This document shows, in pieces, positions 34,847-43,670 of a DNA stretch of 64,000 nucleotides. Numbering within the stretch: the first letter of the stretch is position 1; the number at the start of each line of letters is the position of its first letter. A program made the position numbers and the translations under genes. The notes beneath the pieces are model-generated. The model was not told the DNA's origin. It saw only the letters and a program-made list of their open reading frames with translations, and searched no databases. Source of the DNA: Mycobacterium sp. GA-2829 (lineage in GTDB: Bacteria; Actinomycetota; Actinomycetes; Mycobacteriales; Mycobacteriaceae); contig NZ_LQIT01000034.1 in assembly GCF_001499965.1 (NCBI RefSeq), positions 124,001-188,000 of the forward strand. Reading direction: 5' to 3'.

Positions 34847-35170
34847 CGGTTCTCCTCACATGGGGATGTCTGTTGTGGCGATGCGCGAAACGTCTGCTGG
34901 CAGGCCTCGGCGCCGCACCGTGACGGCAATGCGCGAGGCAACAAATCGATGGACACTGCGGCGGGGCGGGACTCCGCGAGCCTGGCGTCGGAACGAACTC
35001 GCTGACGTAGCCGTGGGTCTCCGTCGGCATCACACGACCTCCCCGATCGCCTCGTCGACCCTATACCGCCGTTAGGAAAACTTTGTTATTTTAAAGCGCC
35101 GCTGGTCGATCTCGGACTGTCTTATGCCAACCCGCTGACGACCGTCACTACGCACTGGGAGACGAGGTCC
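34847..35170. other. Divergent intergenic region
   Basis: 324 bp between the molybdopterin oxidoreductase start and the NDMA-type alcohol dehydrogenase. No gene is supported. The right half holds the AT-rich element at 35084-35094, probably part of the dehydrogenase promoter. Confidence 0.5.
35084..35094 (+). promoter_or_regulatory. AT-rich element TGTTATTTTAA, copy 1
   Basis: Eleven bases identical to the inverted site at 44977-44987 in front of the P450 gene, in the same orientation relative to the gene, 77 bp before ATG 35171. It stands within CTTT-N8-AAAG dyad symmetry. It may be an extended -10 region or a TetR operator. Confidence 0.4.
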
Positions 35171-36298
35171 ATGAAGACGAAGGGCGCCCTGCTCTGGGAC
35201 TTCAACCAGCCCTGGCAGATCGAGGAGATCGAGATCGGCGACCCCCGTAAGGACGAGGTCAAGATTCAGATGGAGGCGGCCGGAATGTGCCATTCCGACC
35301 ACCACCTCGTTACCGGCGGCATTCCCATGATGGGTTTTCCCGTCCTCGGCGGCCACGAGGGCGCGGGCATCGTCACCGAGGTGGGGCCCGGCGTCGAGAA
35401 CCTCGCGCCCGGCGACCACGTGGTGTTGTCCTTCATCCCGTCCTGCGGCACGTGCCCGTCGTGCCAGGCGGGTTCGCGTAACCTCTGCGACCTCGGCGCG
35501 GGCCTCCTGTTCGGCCGGGCGGTCTCCGACGGCACGTTTCGCATCACCGCCCGCGGACAGGACGTGTACCCGATGACCCTGCTGGGCACGTTCTCGCCCT
35601 ACCTGGTCGTACATAAGACATCAGTGGTGAAGATCGACCCGTCGATCCCGTTTGAGGTCGCCTGCCTCGTCGGCTGCGGTGTCACCACCGGCTACGGCTC
35701 CGCGGTGCGCACCGCCGACATCCGGCCCGGCGAGGATGTCGCAGTCGTCGGACTCGGCGGCGTCGGGATGTCCGCTCTGCAGGGGGCGGTGAACGTGGGC
35801 GCGCGCTACATCTTCGCTGTCGACCCCGTCGAGTGGAAGCGCGACCAGGCTCTGAAGTTCGGCGCCACGCACGCCTACGACACCATCGAGGCGGCAACAG
35901 CGGGTGCAGCCGAGGTTACCGCTGGCGGGATGGCCAAGAAAGTCGTCGTCACGGTCGGCGAGGTGCACGGCGAGGACATCGACTCGTGGCTCGGCATCAC
36001 CGCGAAGGGGGGCACCTGTGTACTGACAGCGATGGGTCGGCTCGAAGCCAACCAGGCGACGCTCAACTACTCGATGCTGACGCTGCTCCAGAAGACCCTG
36101 AAGGGCTCCATCTTCGGTGGCGCCAACCCGCATTACGACATTCCGCAACTCCTATCTATGTATAAGGCGCGCAAGCTGAACCTGGACGACCTGGTCACCC
36201 GGCAGTATCGGCTGGAGGAGATCAACGAGGGTTACCGGGACATGCTCGAAGGCCGCAACATCCGCGGCGTCATCCGCTTCACCGACGCCGATCGGTGA
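35171..36298 (+). CDS. NDMA-dependent-type zinc alcohol dehydrogenase
   Basis: A 375-residue medium-chain dehydrogenase of the actinobacterial group that keeps NAD tightly bound and is assayed with N,N-dimethyl-4-nitrosoaniline (in mycobacteria it couples to mycofactocin redox cofactor). Catalytic-zinc residues lie in AAGMCHSDHHL and GGHEGAGIV, the structural zinc lobe in CGTCPSCQAGSRNLC, and the NAD loop in VVGLGGVGMSAL. ATG 35171 has GAGG about 6 bp upstream. First gene of the plus-strand cluster to 42216; it probably oxidises the entry alcohol. Confidence 0.9.
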   Translation: MKTKGALLWDFNQPWQIEEIEIGDPRKDEVKIQMEAAGMCHSDHHLVTGGIPMMGFPVLGGHEGAGIVTEVGPGVENLAPGDHVVLSFIPSCGTCPSCQAGSRNLCDLGAGLLFGRAVSDGTFRITARGQDVYPMTLLGTFSPYLVVHKTSVVKIDPSIPFEVACLVGCGVTTGYGSAVRTADIRPGEDVAVVGLGGVGMSALQGAVNVGARYIFAVDPVEWKRDQALKFGATHAYDTIEAATAGAAEVTAGGMAKKVVVTVGEVHGEDIDSWLGITAKGGTCVLTAMGRLEANQATLNYSMLTLLQKTLKGSIFGGANPHYDIPQLLSMYKARKLNLDDLVTRQYRLEEINEGYRDMLEGRNIRGVIRFTDADR

Positions 36299-36316
36299 CG
36301 AGACGAAGGAATCGAC

Positions 36317-37606
36317 ATGACGTGGGATTTCTGCCCCGACACCGAATTCGCGTGCAAACTCGACTGGATCGAGCAGTTCGTCGACGAGGAGATACTCCCG
36401 CTGGAGCCGCTGCTCCCCGAACTGCTGCCAGCGGAGGCCGCGCGCCTGCTCGACCCACTCAAGGAGCAGGTAAAAGCGCAGGGACTGTGGGCGGCGCACC
36501 TGCCGAAAGAACTCGGCGGCACCGGGTTAGGACAGCTCGCACTCGCGCAGATGAACATGATCACCGGCCGGGTAGGCGCTGCGATGGAGGTGTTCGGCAA
36601 CATGGCGCCGGATTCCGGCAACGCCGAACTCCTGGCAGACGGCGGAACACCGGAGCAGAAGGAGCGGTGGCTGTGGCCGAATCTACGCGGCGACATCCGC
36701 AGCGCCTTCGCCATCACCGAACCGTGGGTGTCCAGCACCGACCCCACCCAGATCCAGTCCACCGCCGTGCTCGACGGTGATCACTGGGTGCTTAACGGCC
36801 GCAAGTGGATGATCACCAACGCGTCGGTCGCCGACTTCATCATCTTCATGGTGCTCACCGAACCCGAAGCACCGATCCACCTTCGTTATTCGATGATCAT
36901 CGTCGAGCGCGGAACCCCCGGAATGACCATTCTGCGGGACATCCCCTCGATGCACGACCCCGTCATCGAGTACGGGCGCCTCGGCAACCACGCCGAGATC
37001 CTCCTGGACGACGTGCGGGTTCCCGAGGGGAATCTGATCGGGACCCGGGGCCACGGCTTCGTCCTGTCCCAGGTGCGCCTGGGACCCGGCCGGTTGCACC
37101 ACGCCACCCGCTGGCTGGGCGAGGCCGAACGCGCCTTCGACATGATGTGCGAACGAGCGCATTCACGCTCTTCGTTCGGCAAGTCCTACACCCGCCATCA
37201 GATGGTCCAGGAGTACATCACCGACTCCCGCATCGAACTCGAGACGGCCAAGCTGCTCACCCTGCGCGCAGCGTGGAGATTCGACCGCGAGGGCAATCAG
37301 GGCGCGCGTAGCGACATCGCGATGTGCAAGGTCTACAACGCCGAGGTGGTGCACAACGTCGTCGACCGCGCCCTACAGGTACACGGTTCGCTCGGGTACA
37401 CCTCCGACATGCCCCTGGAGTACATGTACCGGATGGCCCGGATGGCCCCGCTCGTCGACGGTGCGAACGAGGTCCACAAGGTGACGATCGCCAAGGAGGA
37501 GCTCAAGCGCTATCAGGGGGTTGAGGGGTGGCCCACCGAGCATGTGCCGACCCGGTTGAAGGCCGCACGAACCCGCTTCGCGCATCTGCTGGAAGCGGGC
37601 GTATGA
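36317..37606 (+). CDS. Acyl-CoA dehydrogenase
   Basis: A 429-residue acyl-CoA dehydrogenase: N-terminal helical domain, AFAITEPWVSSTDP flavin-contact region, GRKWMITNASVADF, and C-terminal VHGSLGYTSDMPLEYMYR with a helix AANEVHK-like GANEVHKVTIAKEEL. It ends with ATGA overlap into an APH-type kinase gene. That pairing mirrors the fused kinase/dehydrogenase ACAD10/ACAD11 and the LvaA/LvaC proteins, in which a phosphorylated 4-hydroxyacyl-CoA is the true substrate, so this may be an eliminase-type member rather than a beta-oxidation enzyme. Confidence 0.88.
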   Translation: MTWDFCPDTEFACKLDWIEQFVDEEILPLEPLLPELLPAEAARLLDPLKEQVKAQGLWAAHLPKELGGTGLGQLALAQMNMITGRVGAAMEVFGNMAPDSGNAELLADGGTPEQKERWLWPNLRGDIRSAFAITEPWVSSTDPTQIQSTAVLDGDHWVLNGRKWMITNASVADFIIFMVLTEPEAPIHLRYSMIIVERGTPGMTILRDIPSMHDPVIEYGRLGNHAEILLDDVRVPEGNLIGTRGHGFVLSQVRLGPGRLHHATRWLGEAERAFDMMCERAHSRSSFGKSYTRHQMVQEYITDSRIELETAKLLTLRAAWRFDREGNQGARSDIAMCKVYNAEVVHNVVDRALQVHGSLGYTSDMPLEYMYRMARMAPLVDGANEVHKVTIAKEELKRYQGVEGWPTEHVPTRLKAARTRFAHLLEAGV

Positions 37607-38634
37607 ACACGACGTCGGTCGACTTCGACGTCGCGAGGTTCACCCGCTGGCTCGATGACGCCACCGGTGAGCGCGCCGAAATCCAGGTCGAGGCCATCCG
37701 CGGCGGCGGCAGCTGTGAAATGTTCCGCGTCGACCGGCTTGGGAGGTCGTGGATGGTGCGACGGGCCCCGCAGGCGGCGGTCTCCGACACCGCACACCAG
37801 GTAATTCGCGAGGCGCGCATTATGGAAGCACTTGGCGGGCAGGGTCTCCCGGTTCCTGAGGTCCTCGCCCACAGCGACGATCCCGCCGTCCTGGGTGCGC
37901 CGTTCTTCGTGATGTCGTTCGTCGAGGGCGGAGTCATCCGACGCGACGGCCTCCCAGCGGCATTGGCAGCCGAGCCGCAGTCGCACGGAGCCATCGGCGA
38001 ACAACTCATCGACACGCTCGTCGCCCTGCACGCCATCGACTGGAGGCACACCGCGCTAGCCGAGCTGTCACACCCCGACGGGTTTCTGGAACGTCAGGTC
38101 GACCGCTGGCTGAAACAGTTGGACAGCTACCGCGTTCGAGAGCTCGACGGTGTCGACCAGCTCGCGGCGTGGCTCCGCGACGACATTCCCGACAAGGGCG
38201 ACCTGACGGTAATGCACGGTGACTACAAGCTGGACAACATCATCTGGGCGCCGGCCCCGCCGCCGCGGATCGCATGCCTGGTCGACTTCGAGATGACGAC
38301 GGTCGGCGACCCCCTCATCGACCTCGCCTGGGCGATGATCTTCTGGCCCGAACCCGGCAATCCCATCGGACTGGCCGATCCCGACGGACCCAACGGCATC
38401 GATCGCGCACACTGCCAGACGCCGGAGGCCCTGGTGCAGCGGTACGCGCAGGCGACCGGGCGCGACATGTCGACATTCGACTGGTACCAGGTGTTCAGCG
38501 CGTGGAAGCTTGCGATCGTCCTCGAGGGCTCCTACGCCAAACACGTTCGGGGGGAATCCCGTAACCCGTTCCACGAGCTCTTCGGCACCATCGCCGACGG
38601 GCTTCTCGATCGCGCAAGGAGTTTCGCCCGATGA
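37603..38634 (+). CDS. APH-family phosphotransferase (hydroxyacyl-CoA kinase-like)
   Basis: A 343-residue kinase-fold protein. The N-lobe has EAIRGGGSCEMFRVDR and RRAPQAAVSDTAHQVIREA; the catalytic loop is VMHGDYKLDNIIW (HGDxxxxN) and the metal site CLVDFEMTTVGDPLIDLAW. It is not an antibiotic kinase: its partner gene, overlapping by ATGA, is an acyl-CoA dehydrogenase. Relatives (LvaA, the N-terminal half of ACAD11) phosphorylate 4-hydroxyacyl-CoAs. ATG 37603 is chosen from the overlap; an open extension to 37528 is shadow. Confidence 0.85.
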   Translation: MNTTSVDFDVARFTRWLDDATGERAEIQVEAIRGGGSCEMFRVDRLGRSWMVRRAPQAAVSDTAHQVIREARIMEALGGQGLPVPEVLAHSDDPAVLGAPFFVMSFVEGGVIRRDGLPAALAAEPQSHGAIGEQLIDTLVALHAIDWRHTALAELSHPDGFLERQVDRWLKQLDSYRVRELDGVDQLAAWLRDDIPDKGDLTVMHGDYKLDNIIWAPAPPPRIACLVDFEMTTVGDPLIDLAWAMIFWPEPGNPIGLADPDGPNGIDRAHCQTPEALVQRYAQATGRDMSTFDWYQVFSAWKLAIVLEGSYAKHVRGESRNPFHELFGTIADGLLDRARSFAR

Positions 38635-39395
38635 CCGACCCACTCTTCAATATCGCCGGCCGCGTCGTCCTGGTGACCGGCGGCAGTCGTGGCCTCGGCG
38701 CGGCCATGAGCGTCGGCCTCGCCGCCCGCGGCGCGCGCGTCGTGATCGCCAGCCGGAAGCTGGAGGCTTGCGAGAAGCTGGCCGCACAGATTCAGGAGAG
38801 CGGCGGCCAAGCACACCCGCTGGCCTGCCACGTGGGTGACTGGGCCTCCCTCGACGCCGTCGTCGACGCGGCGGTACAACGCTGGGGCAGGCTCGACGGT
38901 CTGGTGAACAACGCCGGCATGAGCCCTCTCGCGCCATCGCTGCTGGAGACGTCGGAGACGTTGTTCGACAAGGTGATCGGCGTCAACCTCAAGGGTCCGA
39001 CGCGCTTGACTGCGCTGGCCGCCACCGCGATGTCCGGCACCGGAGGCGGTTCGATCATCAACATCAGCTCACTGGCGTCGGTGAAGCCGACACCGATCAC
39101 CGCCGTCTACGCGTCGGCCAAAGCCGGGTTGAACGCACTGACGGCCGCGACGGCGCAGGAGTACGCGCCGGCGGGAGTGCGCGTGAACGGAATCGTGTGC
39201 GGCACCTTCGACACCGACGCGGCCTCCGGGTTCGTCAGGAACGCGGGCCTGCTGCCCGATATCGTCCGGCCCATTGCGCTGGGGCGTGTCGGCCGCCCGG
39301 ACGAAGTCGTCGGCGCGGCCGTCTACTTCCTCTCGGAGGCGTCCAGCTACACGACGGGAACGCTGATCACGATCGACGGCGGCGTCGCGGGATGA
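38631..39395 (+). CDS. SDR family oxidoreductase
   Basis: A 254-residue classical SDR: VTGGSRGLGAAMSVGLA, NNAGMSP, active-site Ser in INISSLASV, and YASAKAGLNAL (YxxxK). The C-terminus GTLITIDGGVAG is canonical for the 3-oxoacyl reductase-like branch. It overlaps both neighbours by ATGA. In the Lva-like reading it would interconvert a keto and a hydroxyacyl-CoA. Confidence 0.9.
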   Translation: MTDPLFNIAGRVVLVTGGSRGLGAAMSVGLAARGARVVIASRKLEACEKLAAQIQESGGQAHPLACHVGDWASLDAVVDAAVQRWGRLDGLVNNAGMSPLAPSLLETSETLFDKVIGVNLKGPTRLTALAATAMSGTGGGSIINISSLASVKPTPITAVYASAKAGLNALTAATAQEYAPAGVRVNGIVCGTFDTDAASGFVRNAGLLPDIVRPIALGRVGRPDEVVGAAVYFLSEASSYTTGTLITIDGGVAG

Positions 39396-41122
39396 CCGCA
39401 TCGAAGGAGCGCGCGGCGCCGATCACTGCGGCCGACCCGCACCGCGCCATCGCGCGGTTGACGAGTACGGGACGGCCGTTCGAGGTCGGCACCCGTGAAC
39501 TGGGCGGCGCGCCATACCGGACGTACACGCACGCTTCTGCGACGCTGCTCGACATCCTCGCGATAGGAGGCAACCACGGCGACACCGATTTCATCGTCGC
39601 CGACGGCGCACGGTGGACGTTCCGGGAGTACTTCCGTGCCGTCGACGCGGTGGCGCGTGCGCTGCAGACCGACTACGGTGTGACGGCTGGGGACCGCGTC
39701 GCGATAGCCATGCGCAACTGTGCGGACTGGCTCATCGCCTTCGCGGCGATCTGCTCCGTCGGCGCGGTCGCGGTCCCGACCAACAGTTGGGGCTCATCCG
39801 AGGAACTCGAGTACACGCCGCTCGATTCCGAGGCGTCGCTGCTGTTCGCTGATCTGCCGCGGTACAAGCTGGCCGTTGGAGCGCTGCAAGGCAACGGAAT
39901 TCCCGCCGTCCTCACCGATGTCGAAGGCCTGCCGGAGGCGAGCGACAACGGTCCGCGCGCGACACCGATCGGCGATGTCGTCCTCGCGCACGAGGGACCG
40001 ACACCCACACCTCCGACCCTCGGTCCGCTGGACCTCGCGATGCTGCTGTACACCTCCGGAAGCACCGGCAAACCCAAGGGGGTATGTTACCGGCAGGTCG
40101 TCGCCGGACAAGCCCTGATGAACATGTTCCTCATCGGCTTCCTCTCTCTCGAACTGGGCGGAACCGGCGTCGGTGCCGCGAGCAGCGGGACCCAATCTGA
40201 TCTCATCACCGTGCCGTTGTTCCACGCCACCGGGCTCTTCAGCGGGCTTCTACTCCCGTGCATGCTCTGCCACAAGATCGCACTCATGCGCAAGTGGGAT
40301 GGACCGACCGCGATGGCACTGATCGAATCCGAGCGCATCGCCGGGATCTCCACCGTTCCAGCCATTCTGAAGGACCTGCTGACCCATCCCGACTACGAGC
40401 GACACGACATGTCGTCGATCACGCGCGTGGCTGCAGCCGGTGCGGCGACCCCGGTGGACCTACCGGGGCTCTTACAAGAAAAGCTCGAAATCGCCTCGCG
40501 TGCAGCGAGTTTCGGGATGACCGAAACGGCCTCCGTCGGTGCTACGATGAGCGGACCCGTGTTCGACCTCAAGCCCACGTCCTGCGGAATCCCGTCGCCG
40601 ATCATCGAGATCCGGATCGCCGAATCCGCGGCGGACGCAACCCACGGTGACGACGGCGAAGTGCAGCTCAGAGGTGTGACCGTCACTCCGGGCTACTGGC
40701 GGATAGAGGCGGCGACCCGCGAGGCGTTCACGGCCGACGGCTGGCTTCGAACGGGCGACCTCGGGACCATCGACGATGACGGCTTCCTGCACATCACCGG
40801 CCGGATCAAGGAACTCGTCATCCGCGGCGGCGAGAACATCGCGCCGATCGACATCGAGAACGCGGCCTACCGGCACCCGTCGGTCAGGGAGGTCACCGTC
40901 GTCGGTCTGCCGGACGAGGCCATGGGCGAGGAACTGGCGATGGTGTGCCACCCGCAGGAATCGGCACAGCTAGACGAGGCGACGCTGCGCGCGCACCTGA
41001 AGGAGCACCTGCCCGCCCACAAGGTGCCGAGGGACATCACCATCACGCCGCACCCGTTGCCGCGCAACGCCAGTGAGAAGATCCACCGGCTCGCGGTGCG
41101 AAACAGTCTGCTGGGGGCCTAG
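39392..41122 (+). CDS. AMP-forming acyl-CoA synthetase
   Basis: A 576-residue adenylate-forming ligase: LLYTSGSTGKPKGV (P-loop-like A3), FGMTETASVGA (A5), GWLRTGDLGTIDDDGFLHITGR (A7/A8), and a C-terminal Lys in NASEKIHRL (A10). Thus it should activate a carboxylic acid to its CoA ester with ATP. ATG 39392 overlaps the SDR stop; the open frame upstream is the SDR's shadow. It supplies the CoA thioester for the dehydrogenase, kinase and racemase around it. Confidence 0.92.
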   Translation: MTASKERAAPITAADPHRAIARLTSTGRPFEVGTRELGGAPYRTYTHASATLLDILAIGGNHGDTDFIVADGARWTFREYFRAVDAVARALQTDYGVTAGDRVAIAMRNCADWLIAFAAICSVGAVAVPTNSWGSSEELEYTPLDSEASLLFADLPRYKLAVGALQGNGIPAVLTDVEGLPEASDNGPRATPIGDVVLAHEGPTPTPPTLGPLDLAMLLYTSGSTGKPKGVCYRQVVAGQALMNMFLIGFLSLELGGTGVGAASSGTQSDLITVPLFHATGLFSGLLLPCMLCHKIALMRKWDGPTAMALIESERIAGISTVPAILKDLLTHPDYERHDMSSITRVAAAGAATPVDLPGLLQEKLEIASRAASFGMTETASVGATMSGPVFDLKPTSCGIPSPIIEIRIAESAADATHGDDGEVQLRGVTVTPGYWRIEAATREAFTADGWLRTGDLGTIDDDGFLHITGRIKELVIRGGENIAPIDIENAAYRHPSVREVTVVGLPDEAMGEELAMVCHPQESAQLDEATLRAHLKEHLPAHKVPRDITITPHPLPRNASEKIHRLAVRNSLLGA

Positions 41123-41124
41123 CT

Positions 41125-42216
41125 GTGGGTCCACTGTCTGGAACACGCGTTGTCGAGTTGGCCGGCATGGGCCCCGGCCCGCATGCCGCCATGATGCTCG
41201 GCGACTGGGGCGCCGACGTCGTCCGGGTGGTGCGACCGGGCGCCGACGGAGCGCCGGACGACCTGCTCGGCGAGTCCCAGCTGCGCAACCGCACCGTGGT
41301 CGCAGCAGACCTGAAGGATCCGGAACAGGTGCGCTCCGTACAAGAACTGATCCGCCACACCGACGTGCTGATCGAAGGGTTTCGTCCCGGCGTCGCCGAG
41401 AAGGCGGGCCTGTCCCCCGATGCGTGTTGGACGGTCAACCCGCGCCTCGTCTACGCACGGATGACGGGCTGGGGCCAGGACGGCCCGCGGGCCCACACCG
41501 CCGGGCACGATATCAACTACCTATCCGTCACGGGAATGCTGGACGCGATCGGTGCGGCCGATCGTCCGGCGGTGCCGCTGAACCTCGTCGGCGATTTCGG
41601 CGGCGGGTCGATGCTGCTGCTCTCCGCAGTCCTCGCAGCGCTTCTGGAGCGTGGCCGATCCGGCGCGGGGCAGGTGCTCGATGTCGCGATCGTCGACGGG
41701 GTGACCACTCTGGCGCAGCAGATCTGGAGCATCCGCGCGATGGGCGCTTGGGACGAGAACAGGGTCAGCAACATCCTCGACGGTGGCTCACCGGTCTACG
41801 GAGTGTATGAATGCGCCGACGGCCGCTTCCTCGCGGTCGGCGCGATCGAGCACAAGTTCTCCAGACTCTTCTTCGATGGCCTCGGCCTCGACACGGCGGA
41901 GATTCCCGACCGCGACGACCGGGAACATTGGTCCGAACTGCGCCGAATCATCGGCGAGACCGTCAGGACTCGAACGCGCGACGAGTGGTGCGCCCTGTTC
42001 GACGGGACGGACGCCTGCGTCACACCGGTGCTGACGATGAGCGAGGCGGTCCACGACCGGCAGGTGAAGGCCCGCAATCTGCTCGGCGACATCGACGGAC
42101 TGCATCAGACACTGCCGCCGCCGATCTTCAGCAGAACCACGTGTGACGCGCCCGAACCACCCAACTCGCGGCTGATGTCGGTGGCGGACGCAGTGGCACG
42201 CTGGAACGCGAACTGA
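41125..42216 (+). CDS. Alpha-methylacyl-CoA racemase (CaiB/BaiF family)
   Basis: A 363-residue protein very like mycobacterial Mcr: VVELAGMGPGPHAAMMLGD at the N-terminus, GHDINYLSVTGML (catalytic His region), PLNLVGDFGGGSM (catalytic Asp) and DACVTPVL toward the end. Racemases of this group epimerise 2-methyl branched acyl-CoAs before beta-oxidation; a CoA transferase is the alternative family reading, but these two motifs favour the racemase. GTG 41125 lies 2 bp after the synthetase stop. Its presence hints that the cluster substrate is methyl-branched. Confidence 0.87.
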   Translation: MGPLSGTRVVELAGMGPGPHAAMMLGDWGADVVRVVRPGADGAPDDLLGESQLRNRTVVAADLKDPEQVRSVQELIRHTDVLIEGFRPGVAEKAGLSPDACWTVNPRLVYARMTGWGQDGPRAHTAGHDINYLSVTGMLDAIGAADRPAVPLNLVGDFGGGSMLLLSAVLAALLERGRSGAGQVLDVAIVDGVTTLAQQIWSIRAMGAWDENRVSNILDGGSPVYGVYECADGRFLAVGAIEHKFSRLFFDGLGLDTAEIPDRDDREHWSELRRIIGETVRTRTRDEWCALFDGTDACVTPVLTMSEAVHDRQVKARNLLGDIDGLHQTLPPPIFSRTTCDAPEPPNSRLMSVADAVARWNAN

Positions 42217-42219
42217 CAA

Positions 42220-43670
42220 TCACGTCCCGCTTCGTCTGCGCGAGATCTTGTTGCGCAAGCGGGACCTTCGGAGTTGAAAATCGAACAGTTTCGTCTCCCT
42301 GCCCGCGAAGGGCGCAGACGCCAACTGTGCCAGCGAGATCGGCAACGCCGAATACACCACCGAGCGAGCGTGGCTGAGGGTGATGAATCCGTTCCTACCC
42401 TGGTAGTTGCCCATTCCGCTGCGTCCGACGCCGCCCAAGGGGAGCTTGCTGGATATCACGGTCAGCATCGTGTCGTTGGCGTTCACCGATCCACTGCGGG
42501 TCCGGTTCTGAACCTGCTGAAAGCGGCGGTTGTCCGGTCCGAACCAGTAGAGCGTGAGCGGATGCGGCCTGGCGCTGATGTAGTCGATCGCTTCACCCAA
42601 TTTGTCGTAGGTGTGGACGACGAGGACCGGCCCGAAGATCTCGTCCGACTCGACGCCCGTGTCCTCGGTGGCGTCGGTGAGAACAGTCGGGGCGATCTTA
42701 CGCGTGACGGGATCGTCGGGCTCTTCCCCCGGTGGCACCATGCGGTGCACGGTGACGCCGAGGGCTTTCGCGTCGCCGATGAGGTCGACGATACGAGCGA
42801 AGTTCTTATCGTCGATAACGGAGGTGTACTCGTCGTTCGTGGCCAGCGTGGGATTGTTGGCCTTCCACCGCGTCAGCACTCCCTCAACGAATTCATCGCA
42901 TCGCCCCGCGGGTACGAACGCGTAATCCGGGCACATGCATACCTGTCCACCGTTGGCCATTCGCCCATCCGCGACACCCTGAGCGGCAGCGGTGATGTCG
43001 GCGTCGATGTCGACGATCACAGGATTCTTCCCGCCGAGTTCGAGCGTCACCGGGGCGAGGTTCGCGGCCGCGTCCTGCGCCACCGACGCGCCGACCTGGG
43101 GCGACCCGGTGAAGAACGCGTGGTCGAAGGGCAGCTTGGCGAACTCCGATCCCGTGACCTGATCTTTCGTGATAACTGCGAACTCCTCGGCTGCAAAGTA
43201 CCGCGGCGCAACCCCGGCGAGGGTCGCCGCGGTCGCCGTGGTCACCGAGGACGGCCTGATCATGACCTGTTGCTGGCCGCGAAGGCCGGTCCAGCCGGCA
43301 CGATGCAGAGCTTGAGCGGTAGTTCCACGCGCCCATGACGCCCACGACTCCCTTCGGGTCGTGCCGGATCCCCATCCGAAGCCCGGCCAACGACATCAGC
43401 CGCGAGGGCTTCTCGGGCCGCATCCACTTCTTGAGGGCGGTGCGCTGGTGATCGACATCGCCCATGCAGCCGACGATGTCCGACGCCAGCGACAGCTGGT
43501 GGGGTCGCGTACCGAAGTCCTGCCTTAGGGCGTCGCAGAAGTCATCAGCGTGGGCGAGCAGCATGGCCTGCAGACGCAAGATCCGGTCGATGCGCACCCT
43601 CGGCGCTCGGAGTGCCCTCGGCGAGGAAGGCGGCCCGCTGTGCGGCCAGCAGCTCCGCCGCGGCGCTCAT
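42220..43670 (-). pseudogene. Coniferyl-aldehyde-type dehydrogenase with three frameshifts
   Basis: ATG 43670 overlaps the P450 stop (ATGA) and begins MSAAAELLAAQRAAFLAEG. A one-base gain near 43605 shifts into RIDRILRLQAMLLAHADDFC, a one-base loss near 43320 breaks GVVGVMGAWNY, and a second loss near 43266 is needed before MIRPSSVTTATAATLAG. The rest is an intact C-terminal frame with Glu in LELGGKNP, Cys in GGQVCMCPDYAF and EIFGPVLVVHTYD, ending at 42220. The family is the about 470-residue CalB-like aldehyde dehydrogenases. Active-site residues survive, so loss of function would be recent, or the shifts are sequencing errors. Confidence 0.8.

Noticed and set aside
34602..35033. A 143-residue frame upstream of the molybdopterin oxidoreductase
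   Set aside because: Its second half is the shifted frame of that gene and its start lacks a Shine-Dalgarno.
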